Shown piece by piece: positions 1 to 5,852 of a DNA stretch of 23,675 bases. Both the position numbers and the translations under genes were made by a program. The stretch's first letter is position 1; each line of letters begins with the position of its first letter. The stretch comes from a virus: the IMG/VR virus record IMGVR_UViG_3300017782_000228, positions 1 through 23,675 of that record; one strand, 5' to 3'. The notes under the pieces were generated by a model. It was given only the letters and a program-made list of their open reading frames with translations. It was not told the DNA's origin and searched no databases.

Positions 1-72
1 ATGTGGACAAAGCCTCAAGCAATAGAAATGAGATTCGGCTTCGAAGTAACGATGTACATAGCCAACCGATAG
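1..72 (+). CDS. pqqA: PqqA-like PQQ precursor peptide (23 aa)
   Basis: The reading frame opens at base 1 with ATG TGG ACA AAG and stops at TAG (70-72), giving 23 residues. The peptide begins MWTKP and contains R-F-G-F-E-V-T-M-Y followed by I-A-N-R. This is the PqqA pattern, known from family sequences beginning MW.KP and containing GFEVTMY. The Glu and Tyr that PqqE cross-links to make pyrroloquinoline quinone fall at positions 15 and 19, as in the classical 23-residue precursors. The length, both ends and the E-x3-Y core all match. No pqqB-E genes are visible here, so any processing would need host enzymes. The Shine-Dalgarno would lie outside the window. A competing reading frame (3-146) overlaps the whole gene. 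The family call rests on pattern recognition without a search. The role in a phage is unknown: host metabolic supplementation or a decoy substrate are both inference. Confidence 0.72.
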   Translation: MWTKPQAIEMRFGFEVTMYIANR

Positions 73-146
73 ACAAAGAAGTAGAAGAACACAAAGAAGT
101 AAAGGTAGACATACGCAAACTAATTGAAACATTAGATTGCGAATAA
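3..146 (+). CDS. Overlapping ORF or 3' end of an upstream gene, unknown
   Basis: A second frame is open from base 3 (GTG) to TAA at 144-146 and covers the PqqA-like gene in the +2 frame. Its last 25 or so residues (DKEVEEHKEVKVDIRKL then IETLDCE) look like ordinary charged phage coding sequence, and its stop lies one base before the terminator stem. It may be the tail of a gene starting before the window, a GTG-started small gene, or chance. The part over pqqA is the less protein-like half. No family is recognised. Confidence 0.3.
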   Translation: MDKASSNRNEIRLRSNDVHSQPIDKEVEEHKEVKVDIRKLIETLDCE

Positions 147-147
147 A

Positions 148-174
148 GAAAGGATCTTCGGATCCTTTTCTTTT
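148..174 (+). terminator. Intrinsic terminator with C(UUCG)G loop
   Basis: GAAAGGATC (148-156) pairs with GATCCTTTT (161-169; the outermost pair is G-T) around a TTCG tetraloop closed by C-G, an exceptionally stable RNA loop. The right arm runs into a T-rich tract (166-174, interrupted by one C). It lies directly after the stop at 144-146 and before the promoter at 209, so it isolates gp32 from upstream transcription. Confidence 0.88.
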
Positions 175-208
175 GGCTAAACAAATCTATTTTAAATTAA
201 AAATAGAC

Positions 209-237
209 TTGACGGGCTAAATAAAAGAGCATATAAT
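209..237 (+). promoter_or_regulatory. Sigma70-type promoter of the gp32 operon
   Basis: TTGACG (209-214) and a perfect TATAAT (232-237) are separated by 17 bases. The predicted start of transcription is near 244, giving a leader of about 55 bases. The near-consensus match suggests recognition by the host housekeeping polymerase, that is, early or middle expression. Confidence 0.8.
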
Positions 238-243
238 ACATAG

Positions 244-298
244 TATGCATTAGGCATAAAATGACATTTTTTATTAGGCAAACAAAGGAGGCTAACAA
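244..298 (+). promoter_or_regulatory. gp32 mRNA leader: 5' hairpin, repeated ATTAGGCA, strong RBS
   Basis: The predicted transcript starts with TATGC (244-248) and GCATA (254-258), a 5-bp hairpin with loop ATTAG. The octamer ATTAGGCA occurs twice, at 249-256 and 273-280. An A/T-rich single-stranded stretch follows, then a strong Shine-Dalgarno AAAGGAGG (284-291) seven bases before the ATG. Loop bases TTAG (250-253) can pair with CTAA (292-295) between the Shine-Dalgarno and the start, making a possible pseudoknot. In T4, gene 32 is translationally autoregulated through a 5' pseudoknot plus an unstructured leader. The same role here is inference. Confidence 0.5.
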
Positions 299-1306
299 AT
301 GGCATCATTAGCAGAAATTCGTGCAAAACTGCAGGAAGCAAACAATCGCTCAACTGGTAATTCTACTGGAGGCGGTGACAACGCAATTTACCCACATTGG
401 AATATGCAAGAAGGCAGAGAAGCCGTGGTAAGATTCTTACCCGACGGTAACACTGACAACACATTCTTTTGGGTAGAACGTGCGATGATTAAATTACCAT
501 TCGCAGGTATTAAAGGTGAAACGGATAGTCGTAATACTATTGTGCAAGTTCCGTGTGTGGAAATGTACAATGACGGTACTACTTGTCCAATTCTATCTGA
601 AGTACGTGGTTGGTTTAAAGACAAATCACTAGAAGATATGGGTCGTAAGTATTGGAAAAAACGTTCATATATCTTCCAAGGGTTTGTAAACGACGATCCT
701 CTTAACGAAGAGAGAACACCAGAAAATCCTATTCGTAGGTTTATTATTGGTCCACAGATTTATCAAATCATTAAAGGTGCTTTGATGGATCCGGAGTTGG
801 AAGAGTTACCAACTGATTTCCTTCGTGGTGTTGACTTTAGAATCAAGAAAACATCAAAAGGTGGTTATGCTGACTACTCAACATCACAATGGTCACGTAA
901 AGAGCGTGCATTGGCTGAGAATGAGAACGCAGCAGTTGAACAACACGGTTTGTTTAACTTATCAGACTTCCTTCCTAAGAAGCCAGGCGAAGTTGAGCTT
1001 AAGGTTATGAAGGAAATGTTTGAAGCATCTGTAGATGGTGAAGCATATGATGCAGATCGTTGGGGACAATATTTCCGTCCAGCGGGTATGCAACAGCGTA
1101 CAGGAGATCCGAATAAGGCACCACAAACGCCAGCGGCATCAGCACCTGTAACTGCTCCGACTGCTCCGGCAGCACCAGTAGCAACTGCTCCAGTAGTAGA
1201 AGCAACTGCGGCTCCAGCGGCAGCACCAGAAACAGTAACTACTGAAGACAATGGATCGGGTCGTGCGCAAGACATCCTTGCAATGATTCGCAACCGTCAG
1301 CAATAA
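299..1306 (+). CDS. 32: Single-stranded DNA-binding protein gp32
   Basis: This protein coats and protects single-stranded DNA during phage replication and recombination and contacts UvsX, UvsY and the polymerase and primase machinery. The 335 residues show the gp32 layout. The basic N-terminal segment (1-20) fits the cooperativity domain. The OB-fold core includes the stretches YWKKRSYIFQGFV, ENPIRRFIIGP and LMDPE, typical of marine T4-like gp32. An Ala/Pro-rich linker covers roughly 265-315, and the tail ends AQDILAMIRNRQQ. The T4 zinc site has three Cys and one His; here C86 and C96 are seen and the second Cys of T4's CPxC is replaced (CPIL), so zinc binding may be altered or lost. The tail is much less acidic than T4's. 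The start is fixed by AAAGGAGG seven bases upstream. It is the first gene after a sigma70 promoter and is followed by uvsX. Confidence 0.93.
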   Translation: MASLAEIRAKLQEANNRSTGNSTGGGDNAIYPHWNMQEGREAVVRFLPDGNTDNTFFWVERAMIKLPFAGIKGETDSRNTIVQVPCVEMYNDGTTCPILSEVRGWFKDKSLEDMGRKYWKKRSYIFQGFVNDDPLNEERTPENPIRRFIIGPQIYQIIKGALMDPELEELPTDFLRGVDFRIKKTSKGGYADYSTSQWSRKERALAENENAAVEQHGLFNLSDFLPKKPGEVELKVMKEMFEASVDGEAYDADRWGQYFRPAGMQQRTGDPNKAPQTPAASAPVTAPTAPAAPVATAPVVEATAAPAAAPETVTTEDNGSGRAQDILAMIRNRQQ

Positions 1307-1315
1307 AAAAGAGTT

Positions 1316-1367
1316 TATGAGAGTTCCGGCAAAAACCTCCGTACGGTAACCAGCGAGGTCTCTCATA
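1316..1367 (+). ncRNA. Structured RNA, probable pseudoknot between gp32 and uvsX
   Basis: A perfect 8-bp stem pairs TATGAGAG (1316-1323) with CTCTCATA (1360-1367). Inside, ACCTC (1335-1339) pairs with GAGGT (1355-1359), which abuts the outer stem. TTCCG (1324-1328) can pair across with CGGTAA (1344-1349, one bulged base), giving an H-type pseudoknot inside a closing helix. It occupies most of the 83-base gap between gp32 and uvsX and ends just before the uvsX Shine-Dalgarno. There is no U-tract, so it is not an intrinsic terminator. It could be a cis-regulator of uvsX translation, a 3' stabiliser of gp32 mRNA, or a protein-binding site. I do not recognise a known riboswitch class. Confidence 0.55.
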
Positions 1368-1389
1368 CTTTAACAAAGGAAAGGTAATT

Positions 1390-2469
1390 ATGGCAAAAGC
1401 GTTTGACGTAACTAAATTTAGAAAGAGTCTTACAAAGTCTATTGACGGGCTTGGTATTGGCTTTAATGATCCTACAGATTGGATCAGCACAGGCAACTAT
1501 GCACTTAACTATCTTGTAAGTGGCGACTTCCACAAAGGTGTTCCACTAGGCAAGGTAACTGTATTAGCAGGAGAATCGGGTGCAGGTAAATCATATATTG
1601 CTGCCGGTAATATTGTAAAATCGGCACAAGAACAAGGTATCTTTGTAGTACTAATTGACACAGAGAATGCCTTAGATGAGAAATGGCTACACGCATTAGA
1701 TGTAGACACATCTCCAGAAAAGATTCTTAAACTTAATATGTCAATGATTGATGATGTTGCTAAAACAATATCAGAGTTTATGAAAGAATACAGAGATATG
1801 GCAGAAGAAGAACGCCCTAAAGTATTGTTCGTAATTGACTCACTTGGTATGTTACTAACACCTACAGATGTTGATCAGTTTAATAAAGGTGATATGAAAG
1901 GTGATATGGGTCGTAAGCCTAAAGCACTAACATCACTTGTACGTAATACTGTTAATATGATTGGTAGTTATAACGTAGGTATGGTATGTACTAATCACAC
2001 ATATGCATCACAAGATATGTTTGATCCAGATGACAAGATTAGTGGTGGACAAGGCTTTATCTATGCATCAAGTATTGTTGTTGCTATGCGTAAACTTAAA
2101 CTAAAAGTAGACGCAGATGGTAATAAGACTACTACAGTACAAGGTATTCGTGCTGCGTGTAAAGTTATGAAAACACGTTATGCAAAGCCGTTTGAAGCAG
2201 TACAAGTACAGATTCCATATGAAACAGGAATGGATCCATACAGTGGCTGTGTTGACTTGTTTGAAGCAAAAGGTTTGCTGAAGAAAGATGGTAATCGACT
2301 TAAATATACAGACTTAAATGGGGAGGTCCATTTAGAGTATCGTAAAAACTGGACTGGCGATAAACTAAACTTAATTATGGAAGAGCTTGGTAAAGAGCCA
2401 GAGACTGTAGAAGTAGAGGAACCAGTCGAAGTCGAGTTAGAGGAACCAGTAACAAGCAACGGAGAATAA
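1390..2469 (+). CDS. uvsX: UvsX recombinase (RecA/Rad51 family)
   Basis: UvsX is the phage strand-exchange ATPase that forms filaments on single-stranded DNA for recombination-dependent replication and repair. The 359 residues carry Walker A GESGAGKS (61-68) and a Walker B strand ending VLFVID (about 145-150). A loop region TNHTYASQDMFDPDDKISGG (201-220) resembles the DNA-binding L2 region. The length is close to T4 UvsX (about 390). The C-terminal 25 residues are a run of Glu/Val/Pro (EEPVEVE-like), an acidic tail. The start is supported by AAAGGAAAGG upstream of ATG. It sits between gp32 and the uvsY candidate, the order expected of a recombination operon. Confidence 0.95.
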   Translation: MAKAFDVTKFRKSLTKSIDGLGIGFNDPTDWISTGNYALNYLVSGDFHKGVPLGKVTVLAGESGAGKSYIAAGNIVKSAQEQGIFVVLIDTENALDEKWLHALDVDTSPEKILKLNMSMIDDVAKTISEFMKEYRDMAEEERPKVLFVIDSLGMLLTPTDVDQFNKGDMKGDMGRKPKALTSLVRNTVNMIGSYNVGMVCTNHTYASQDMFDPDDKISGGQGFIYASSIVVAMRKLKLKVDADGNKTTTVQGIRAACKVMKTRYAKPFEAVQVQIPYETGMDPYSGCVDLFEAKGLLKKDGNRLKYTDLNGEVHLEYRKNWTGDKLNLIMEELGKEPETVEVEEPVEVELEEPVTSNGE

Positions 2470-2474
2470 AAAGT

Positions 2475-2711
2475 ATGAATAGTGATCTAATAGCAGATAT
2501 ATGGACTATAATGGTTGAACACATCGAAGAGAAGAAAAAGAAAGATGTGGCAGCAAGTTATATAAATGCGCTACTAGATTATGGTGTGAGCGAATCAGTT
2601 ATTCAAGGACTGTTTGGCATTGACACTTATCTAGATGAAGCAGTCGAATACGTCTTGGATGATGAAGAAGTCGAAGACTATGATGAAGATGAAGATGATC
2701 GTTGGGATTAA
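2475..2711 (+). CDS. Small acidic protein downstream of uvsX, unknown
   Basis: The 78 residues have a helical-looking N-terminal half (DIWTIMVEHIEEKKKKDVAA) and a segment LLDYGVSESVIQGLFGIDTY. The extremely acidic C-terminus is nearly all Asp/Glu (EEVEDYDEDEDD). A GGAG lies nine bases before the ATG. It sits between uvsX and the uvsY candidate with only 5- and 3-base gaps, so it is surely co-transcribed and probably linked to recombination. The acidic tail may mimic DNA or contact a basic partner; that is inference. I do not assign a family, although small proteins of this look follow uvsX in other marine T4-like phages as I remember them. Confidence 0.75.
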   Translation: MNSDLIADIWTIMVEHIEEKKKKDVAASYINALLDYGVSESVIQGLFGIDTYLDEAVEYVLDDEEVEDYDEDEDDRWD

Positions 2712-2714
2712 AGT

Positions 2715-3173
2715 ATGACAAATTGGTATGATCTAGTTTCGAAAGACATCAGCAAGATACCAGACGCTGTTGATTATTTCAATACGGAACTAATATCTGC
2801 AAAAGCAGAAATTAAAATTACTGGACGGATCGAGAAAGCATCAGCACACTTGCCTGCTTCCGTAGAAACTAGATTCAGCCAACTTCAAGAAATTGAAGCG
2901 ATACTTGAATATCTTAATATTGAACTTCGTAGATTACGATCTTCACACTTTAGAAAATACGTTGAAAACTATCAAAGACAATTAAGTTCACGTGATGCAG
3001 AGAAATTTGTAGACGGTGAAGCAGACGTAGTTGACTTTGAAAAAATTATTAACGAATTTGCTCTTATACGAAATAAGTGGTTAGGGATTATTAAAGGACT
3101 TGATCAGAAACAGTGGCAATTGACTAACATTGTTAAGTTAAGAACTGCTGGACTTGATGATGCTACTTTGTAA
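2715..3173 (+). CDS. uvsY: UvsY-like recombination mediator
   Basis: UvsY helps UvsX displace gp32 from single-stranded DNA. The 152 residues compare with T4 UvsY's 137 and are mostly charged and helical, with no membrane segment or catalytic motif. The middle (IEAILEYLNIELRRLRSSHF) and the DAEKFVDGEADVVDFEKIIN region parallel the UvsY layout. The C-terminus (WQLTNIVKLRTAG) resembles the end of T4 UvsY, which closes with a short amphipathic helix and a charged tail. Position just downstream of uvsX supports the call. Identity is by layout and context rather than a diagnostic motif. The last 11 bases overlap the convergent kinase gene. Confidence 0.6.
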   Translation: MTNWYDLVSKDISKIPDAVDYFNTELISAKAEIKITGRIEKASAHLPASVETRFSQLQEIEAILEYLNIELRRLRSSHFRKYVENYQRQLSSRDAEKFVDGEADVVDFEKIINEFALIRNKWLGIIKGLDQKQWQLTNIVKLRTAGLDDATL

Positions 3174-3537
3174 TTTCTAACGCTTTTTTCTTTTTCTCAA
3201 GATAATTTTTTACTACATCCGCAAGTTGTGCGTGTGTATCATTAAACCACGTGGCTACGTGATAATTAAATTTTTTAGGTTTTTGAAAATCTGAATTGCT
3301 AGTTACTGTATCCATCCAAACAATATAGTCTGGTTCTAAGTAATCTTTAGCATCATTTGAGTTACAGCGTTTGTCGATTATTACAATCTTGCCTGCTGCA
3401 ACTATACCATCTACGTATCCACGTAGTTCATTTTGGTAACTATCTTTGTTAATATAAACTCCACCAACCAGCTCTGCGAATGGTTTTGCTAGTGTTGTTT
3501 TACCTGACCCTTCTGGTCCACAAATTAGTATTTTCAA
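3163..3537 (-). CDS. Short P-loop kinase, adenylylsulfate-kinase-like
   Basis: The 124 residues begin with a nucleotide-binding loop GPEGSGKT (7-14). Next come YINKDSYQNELRG, a strand IVIIDKRCNSND, and VWMDTV...FQKPKKFNYHV, the order seen in APS-kinase-like P-loop kinases. It is shorter than typical cellular APS kinases (about 175-200 aa), so the substrate is uncertain; a small phosphate-accepting metabolite is likely. The start is TTG at 3537: the minus strand carries AAGGAGG five bases before it and no ATG fits. It is divergent from the glycan operon and overlaps the uvsY candidate tail to tail by 11 bases. Confidence 0.75.
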   Translation of the reverse strand: MKILICGPEGSGKTTLAKPFAELVGGVYINKDSYQNELRGYVDGIVAAGKIVIIDKRCNSNDAKDYLEPDYIVWMDTVTSNSDFQKPKKFNYHVATWFNDTHAQLADVVKNYLEKKKKALEITK

Positions 3538-3554
3538 TATGTCCTCCTTGTTTC

Positions 3555-3595
3555 ACTTCTATATTTACACATAAACTGAGCATATAAATAGAAGT
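3555..3595. promoter_or_regulatory. Divergent promoter region with T4-late-type TATAAATA
   Basis: The 58-base gap between divergent genes contains TATAAATA (3583-3590), identical to the T4 late promoter consensus, five bases before the ATG at 3596. An 8-bp inverted repeat, ACTTCTAT (3555-3562) and ATAGAAGT (3588-3595), bounds the region. The minus strand therefore also reads an A/T element followed by the same ATAGAAGT, ahead of the kinase RBS. Late use by a gp55/gp33-type sigma complex is inference. The plus transcript would start at or beside the ATG. Confidence 0.55.
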
Positions 3596-4366
3596 ATGAA
3601 AACAATTGTATTAGTAACCGGTGGCTTTGACCCACTACACAGTGGACACATTGCCTATTTCAAAGAAGCAAAGAAGCTCGGCGACAAACTTATTGTTGGC
3701 GTGAATAGTGACGATTGGCTTACACGTAAAAAAGGCAGACCATTTATGCCTTTTGATGAACGTCTTGCAATCATTAGAGAACTAGCAGTCGTAGATGATG
3801 TACTTTCGTTTGATGATAGTGACGATAGTGCGTGTGGTGCAATTTTTAAAGCAATGGCCACAAACGGCGCAGTTAAAATTCTATTTGCAAATGGTGGCGA
3901 TAGAGAACAAACTAATATTCCTGAATACGAAACATACGGTGATCATCCTAATGTAGAATTTGCATTTGGTGTAGGTGGCCAAGATAAAAAGAATTCAAGT
4001 AGTTGGATACTTCAAGAATGGAAAAATCCTAAGACAGAACGTGCTTGGGGCTATTATAGAGTACTTCACGAATACGGTAAAAAAGTTAAAGTAAAAGAAC
4101 TTACTGTAGAGCCAGGTAAAAAACTTAGTATGCAACGTCATCAAGATAGAGCAGAACATTGGTTTGTAGCAAAGGGCGAAGCAAGTGTATATACTATTAA
4201 CAACGCAACAGACTACGAACTTCGTGGCACATTCAAAGAACACAAGTCACTGCACATAGGTAATAAGGAGTGGCATATGTTAGCAAATGAAACAGATAAA
4301 CCGCTTCAAATAGTAGAAATTCAATACGGACGTAATTGTGTTGAAGAGGATATCGAACGCAAATGA
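3596..4366 (+). CDS. Nucleotidyltransferase-cupin fusion (sugar nucleotide enzyme)
   Basis: Two domains are fused in 256 residues. Residues 1-125 are a cytidylyltransferase/HldE-C-like nucleotidyltransferase: GGFDPLHSGH (9-18) holds the HxGH motif, and DKLIVGVNSDDW and VVDDVLSFD follow as in heptose-1-phosphate adenylyltransferases. Residues 150-256 are a cupin like the C-terminal domain of type II mannose-6-phosphate isomerases: WGYYRVL, VEPGKKLSMQRH, then RAEHW and VAKGEA, with H182, E187 and H188 as likely metal ligands. The protein may make a nucleotide-activated sugar and isomerise or epimerise a sugar phosphate. Separate activities are known for the families, but this pairing and its substrate are not determined. 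There is no Shine-Dalgarno, and the promoter-like TATAAATA is almost at the ATG. It heads the first glycan operon and overlaps the next gene by ATGA. Confidence 0.82.
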   Translation: MKTIVLVTGGFDPLHSGHIAYFKEAKKLGDKLIVGVNSDDWLTRKKGRPFMPFDERLAIIRELAVVDDVLSFDDSDDSACGAIFKAMATNGAVKILFANGGDREQTNIPEYETYGDHPNVEFAFGVGGQDKKNSSSWILQEWKNPKTERAWGYYRVLHEYGKKVKVKELTVEPGKKLSMQRHQDRAEHWFVAKGEASVYTINNATDYELRGTFKEHKSLHIGNKEWHMLANETDKPLQIVEIQYGRNCVEEDIERK

Positions 4367-5175
4367 ACGATTGGATATTCTTAAGTAAGGATAATAAAGA
4401 TCCGTATATTAATGAATTTGCAGCAGGTTGTAAATCTAGTACAACCGATGCCAACGACTTTAAGTATGACAGTGAAGATGAACGTCCAATCGTGCTCAGA
4501 GGAATACTTAAAAAGAAAATTATGCACAAGTGTTTTGAAGATAATAGAGATTTCTATTATATGGATACAGGATACTTTGGCAATGAAGTTACAAAAAGCA
4601 ATCCTAACGGTTGGAAGTATTGGCACAGAATTGTTAAAAACGATTTACAACACGGCAATATTATTGAACGACCAGATGACAGATTTAAACAGTTTAAGAA
4701 AGAGTTTGCGCCTTGGAAGAAAAGCGGACGTAAAATTTTAATTGCTGCTCCTGATGAAAAGCCTTGTAAATTCTACGGTATTAATTTGGAAGAGTGGTTG
4801 CACACAACTGTTGCTCAATTAAAAAAATACACTGATCGTCCTATCGAAGTAAGACGCCGAGATAAACAAAGAAGCACACGTTTAACAGATACATTAGAAC
4901 AAGCATTAAACAAAGATGTATTTGCACTAGTTACATTCAACAGCAATGCAGCAACAGAGTCAGTATTTCACGGTATACCTGTGTTTCCACTAGCGCCTGC
5001 AAACTCTGCAATAGCAGTTGGGAGTAAAGATTTAAGTCTAATAGAAACACCTTACTATCCATCAGAAGATAAAAGATATGCTTGGGGTTGTCATTTAGCA
5101 TACGGCCAATATCACGTAAGTGAATTAAGAACAGGCAAGGCCAAAAAACTTTTGGAGGAACAATGGAAAAACTAA
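4363..5175 (+). CDS. Putative GT-B-like glycosyltransferase, paralogue A
   Basis: The first of five related proteins in the window, 270 aa. Family hallmarks are MDTGYFGN (67-74), YWHRIVKN (86-93), a P-D-D-R (104-107), KKYTDRPIEVR (154-164), and NSNAATESVFHGIPVF (193-208). The last block resembles the C-terminal nucleotide-sugar site of capsule-type and CDP-glycerol-type GT-B enzymes, where a Ser/Asn-rich loop and a 'GxPV' strand follow each other. The C-terminus shares a 'hydrophobic-YGQYHVSELRTG-A' ending with the other copies. There are no membrane segments or signal peptide, so it is cytosolic. The start overlaps the previous stop (ATGA) with AGAGGA upstream. Transferase activity and substrate are inference; family membership among the five is seen directly. 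Confidence 0.72.
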   Translation: MNDWIFLSKDNKDPYINEFAAGCKSSTTDANDFKYDSEDERPIVLRGILKKKIMHKCFEDNRDFYYMDTGYFGNEVTKSNPNGWKYWHRIVKNDLQHGNIIERPDDRFKQFKKEFAPWKKSGRKILIAAPDEKPCKFYGINLEEWLHTTVAQLKKYTDRPIEVRRRDKQRSTRLTDTLEQALNKDVFALVTFNSNAATESVFHGIPVFPLAPANSAIAVGSKDLSLIETPYYPSEDKRYAWGCHLAYGQYHVSELRTGKAKKLLEEQWKN

Positions 5176-5852
5176 AAGTATTTGTAGGATATGATCCTAG
5201 AGAAGACATTGCATATCAAGTATGCAAACACAGCATTGAGTCGAGAAGTCCTAATGCAGAAGTAATACCTTTAATACAAAAAGATTTAAGAGAGCAAGGG
5301 TATTATGACAGACCAATTGACAAACTAGCAAGTACAGAATTTACATTTACAAGATTCTTAGTACCTGAACTAAGCAACTTTAATGGCTGGGCAATGTTTA
5401 TGGATTGTGATATGATCCTTACAACAGACATTGCAGAACTATTTGCACAAGCAAATGACGACTATGCTTTAATGTGTGTAAAGCACGACTATACACCTAA
5501 AGCAGGTATTAAAATGGACGGACAAGCACAAACTGTGTATCCACGTAAAAATTGGTCAAGTGTAATGCTTTTTAATTGTAGTCATCCAAGCAATCAAGAT
5601 ATTAACGTACAACTTGTTAATGATCCAACAGTTACAGGAAAATATTTACATAGATTTAGTTGGCTTGACGATAAAGAAATTGGAGAACTAAGTCCGGAGT
5701 GGAATTGGTTAGTAGGTTGGTATAAAGAACCACAAGACGGAACTCCAAAACTGTTACACTATACAGAAGGCGGTCCTTGGTTTGAAAACTACAGACACTG
5801 TCAATATAATCAACTATGGAAAAAAGAACTAAGTGAGATGATGAATGGATGA
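5163..5852 (+). CDS. GT8-like (GT-A fold) glycosyltransferase
   Basis: The 229 residues begin KLKVFVGYDPREDIAYQVC, continue with STEFTFTRFLVPEL, and reach the metal-binding DxD, MDCDM (DCD at 81-83). This is the order of GT8 and related retaining transferases that use UDP-sugars and Mn2+. A late LLHYTEGGPWF segment fits the second half of the donor site. It probably acts in the cytosol or on a membrane-attached acceptor. The start is decided by GGAGG about six bases before ATG, inside the end of paralogue A (13-base overlap). It sits between paralogues A and B, so it is likely part of one glycan-building series. The sugar donor and acceptor are unknown. Confidence 0.82.
   Translation: MEKLKVFVGYDPREDIAYQVCKHSIESRSPNAEVIPLIQKDLREQGYYDRPIDKLASTEFTFTRFLVPELSNFNGWAMFMDCDMILTTDIAELFAQANDDYALMCVKHDYTPKAGIKMDGQAQTVYPRKNWSSVMLFNCSHPSNQDINVQLVNDPTVTGKYLHRFSWLDDKEIGELSPEWNWLVGWYKEPQDGTPKLLHYTEGGPWFENYRHCQYNQLWKKELSEMMNG

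Noticed and set aside
874-1293. Long open frame on the minus strand opposite the gp32 C-terminal half
   Set aside because: It is a mirror of the repetitive Ala/Pro linker codons of gp32. It has no RBS, and its composition (Ala/Gly/Val repeats) comes from the opposite strand.
1316-1367. Intrinsic terminator after gp32
   Set aside because: The stem is long but no U-tract follows it, and uvsX has no promoter of its own that I can see, so read-through is needed.
1316-1367. Known riboswitch classes (preQ1, SAM-II/V, glutamine)
   Set aside because: Only the pseudoknot topology is shared; the conserved core sequences of those classes are not present and no related metabolic gene follows.
2302-2311. 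CTTAAATA inside uvsX as a late promoter
   Set aside because: It lies inside coding sequence with no gene start nearby; such A/T-rich octamers occur by chance in this AT-rich DNA.
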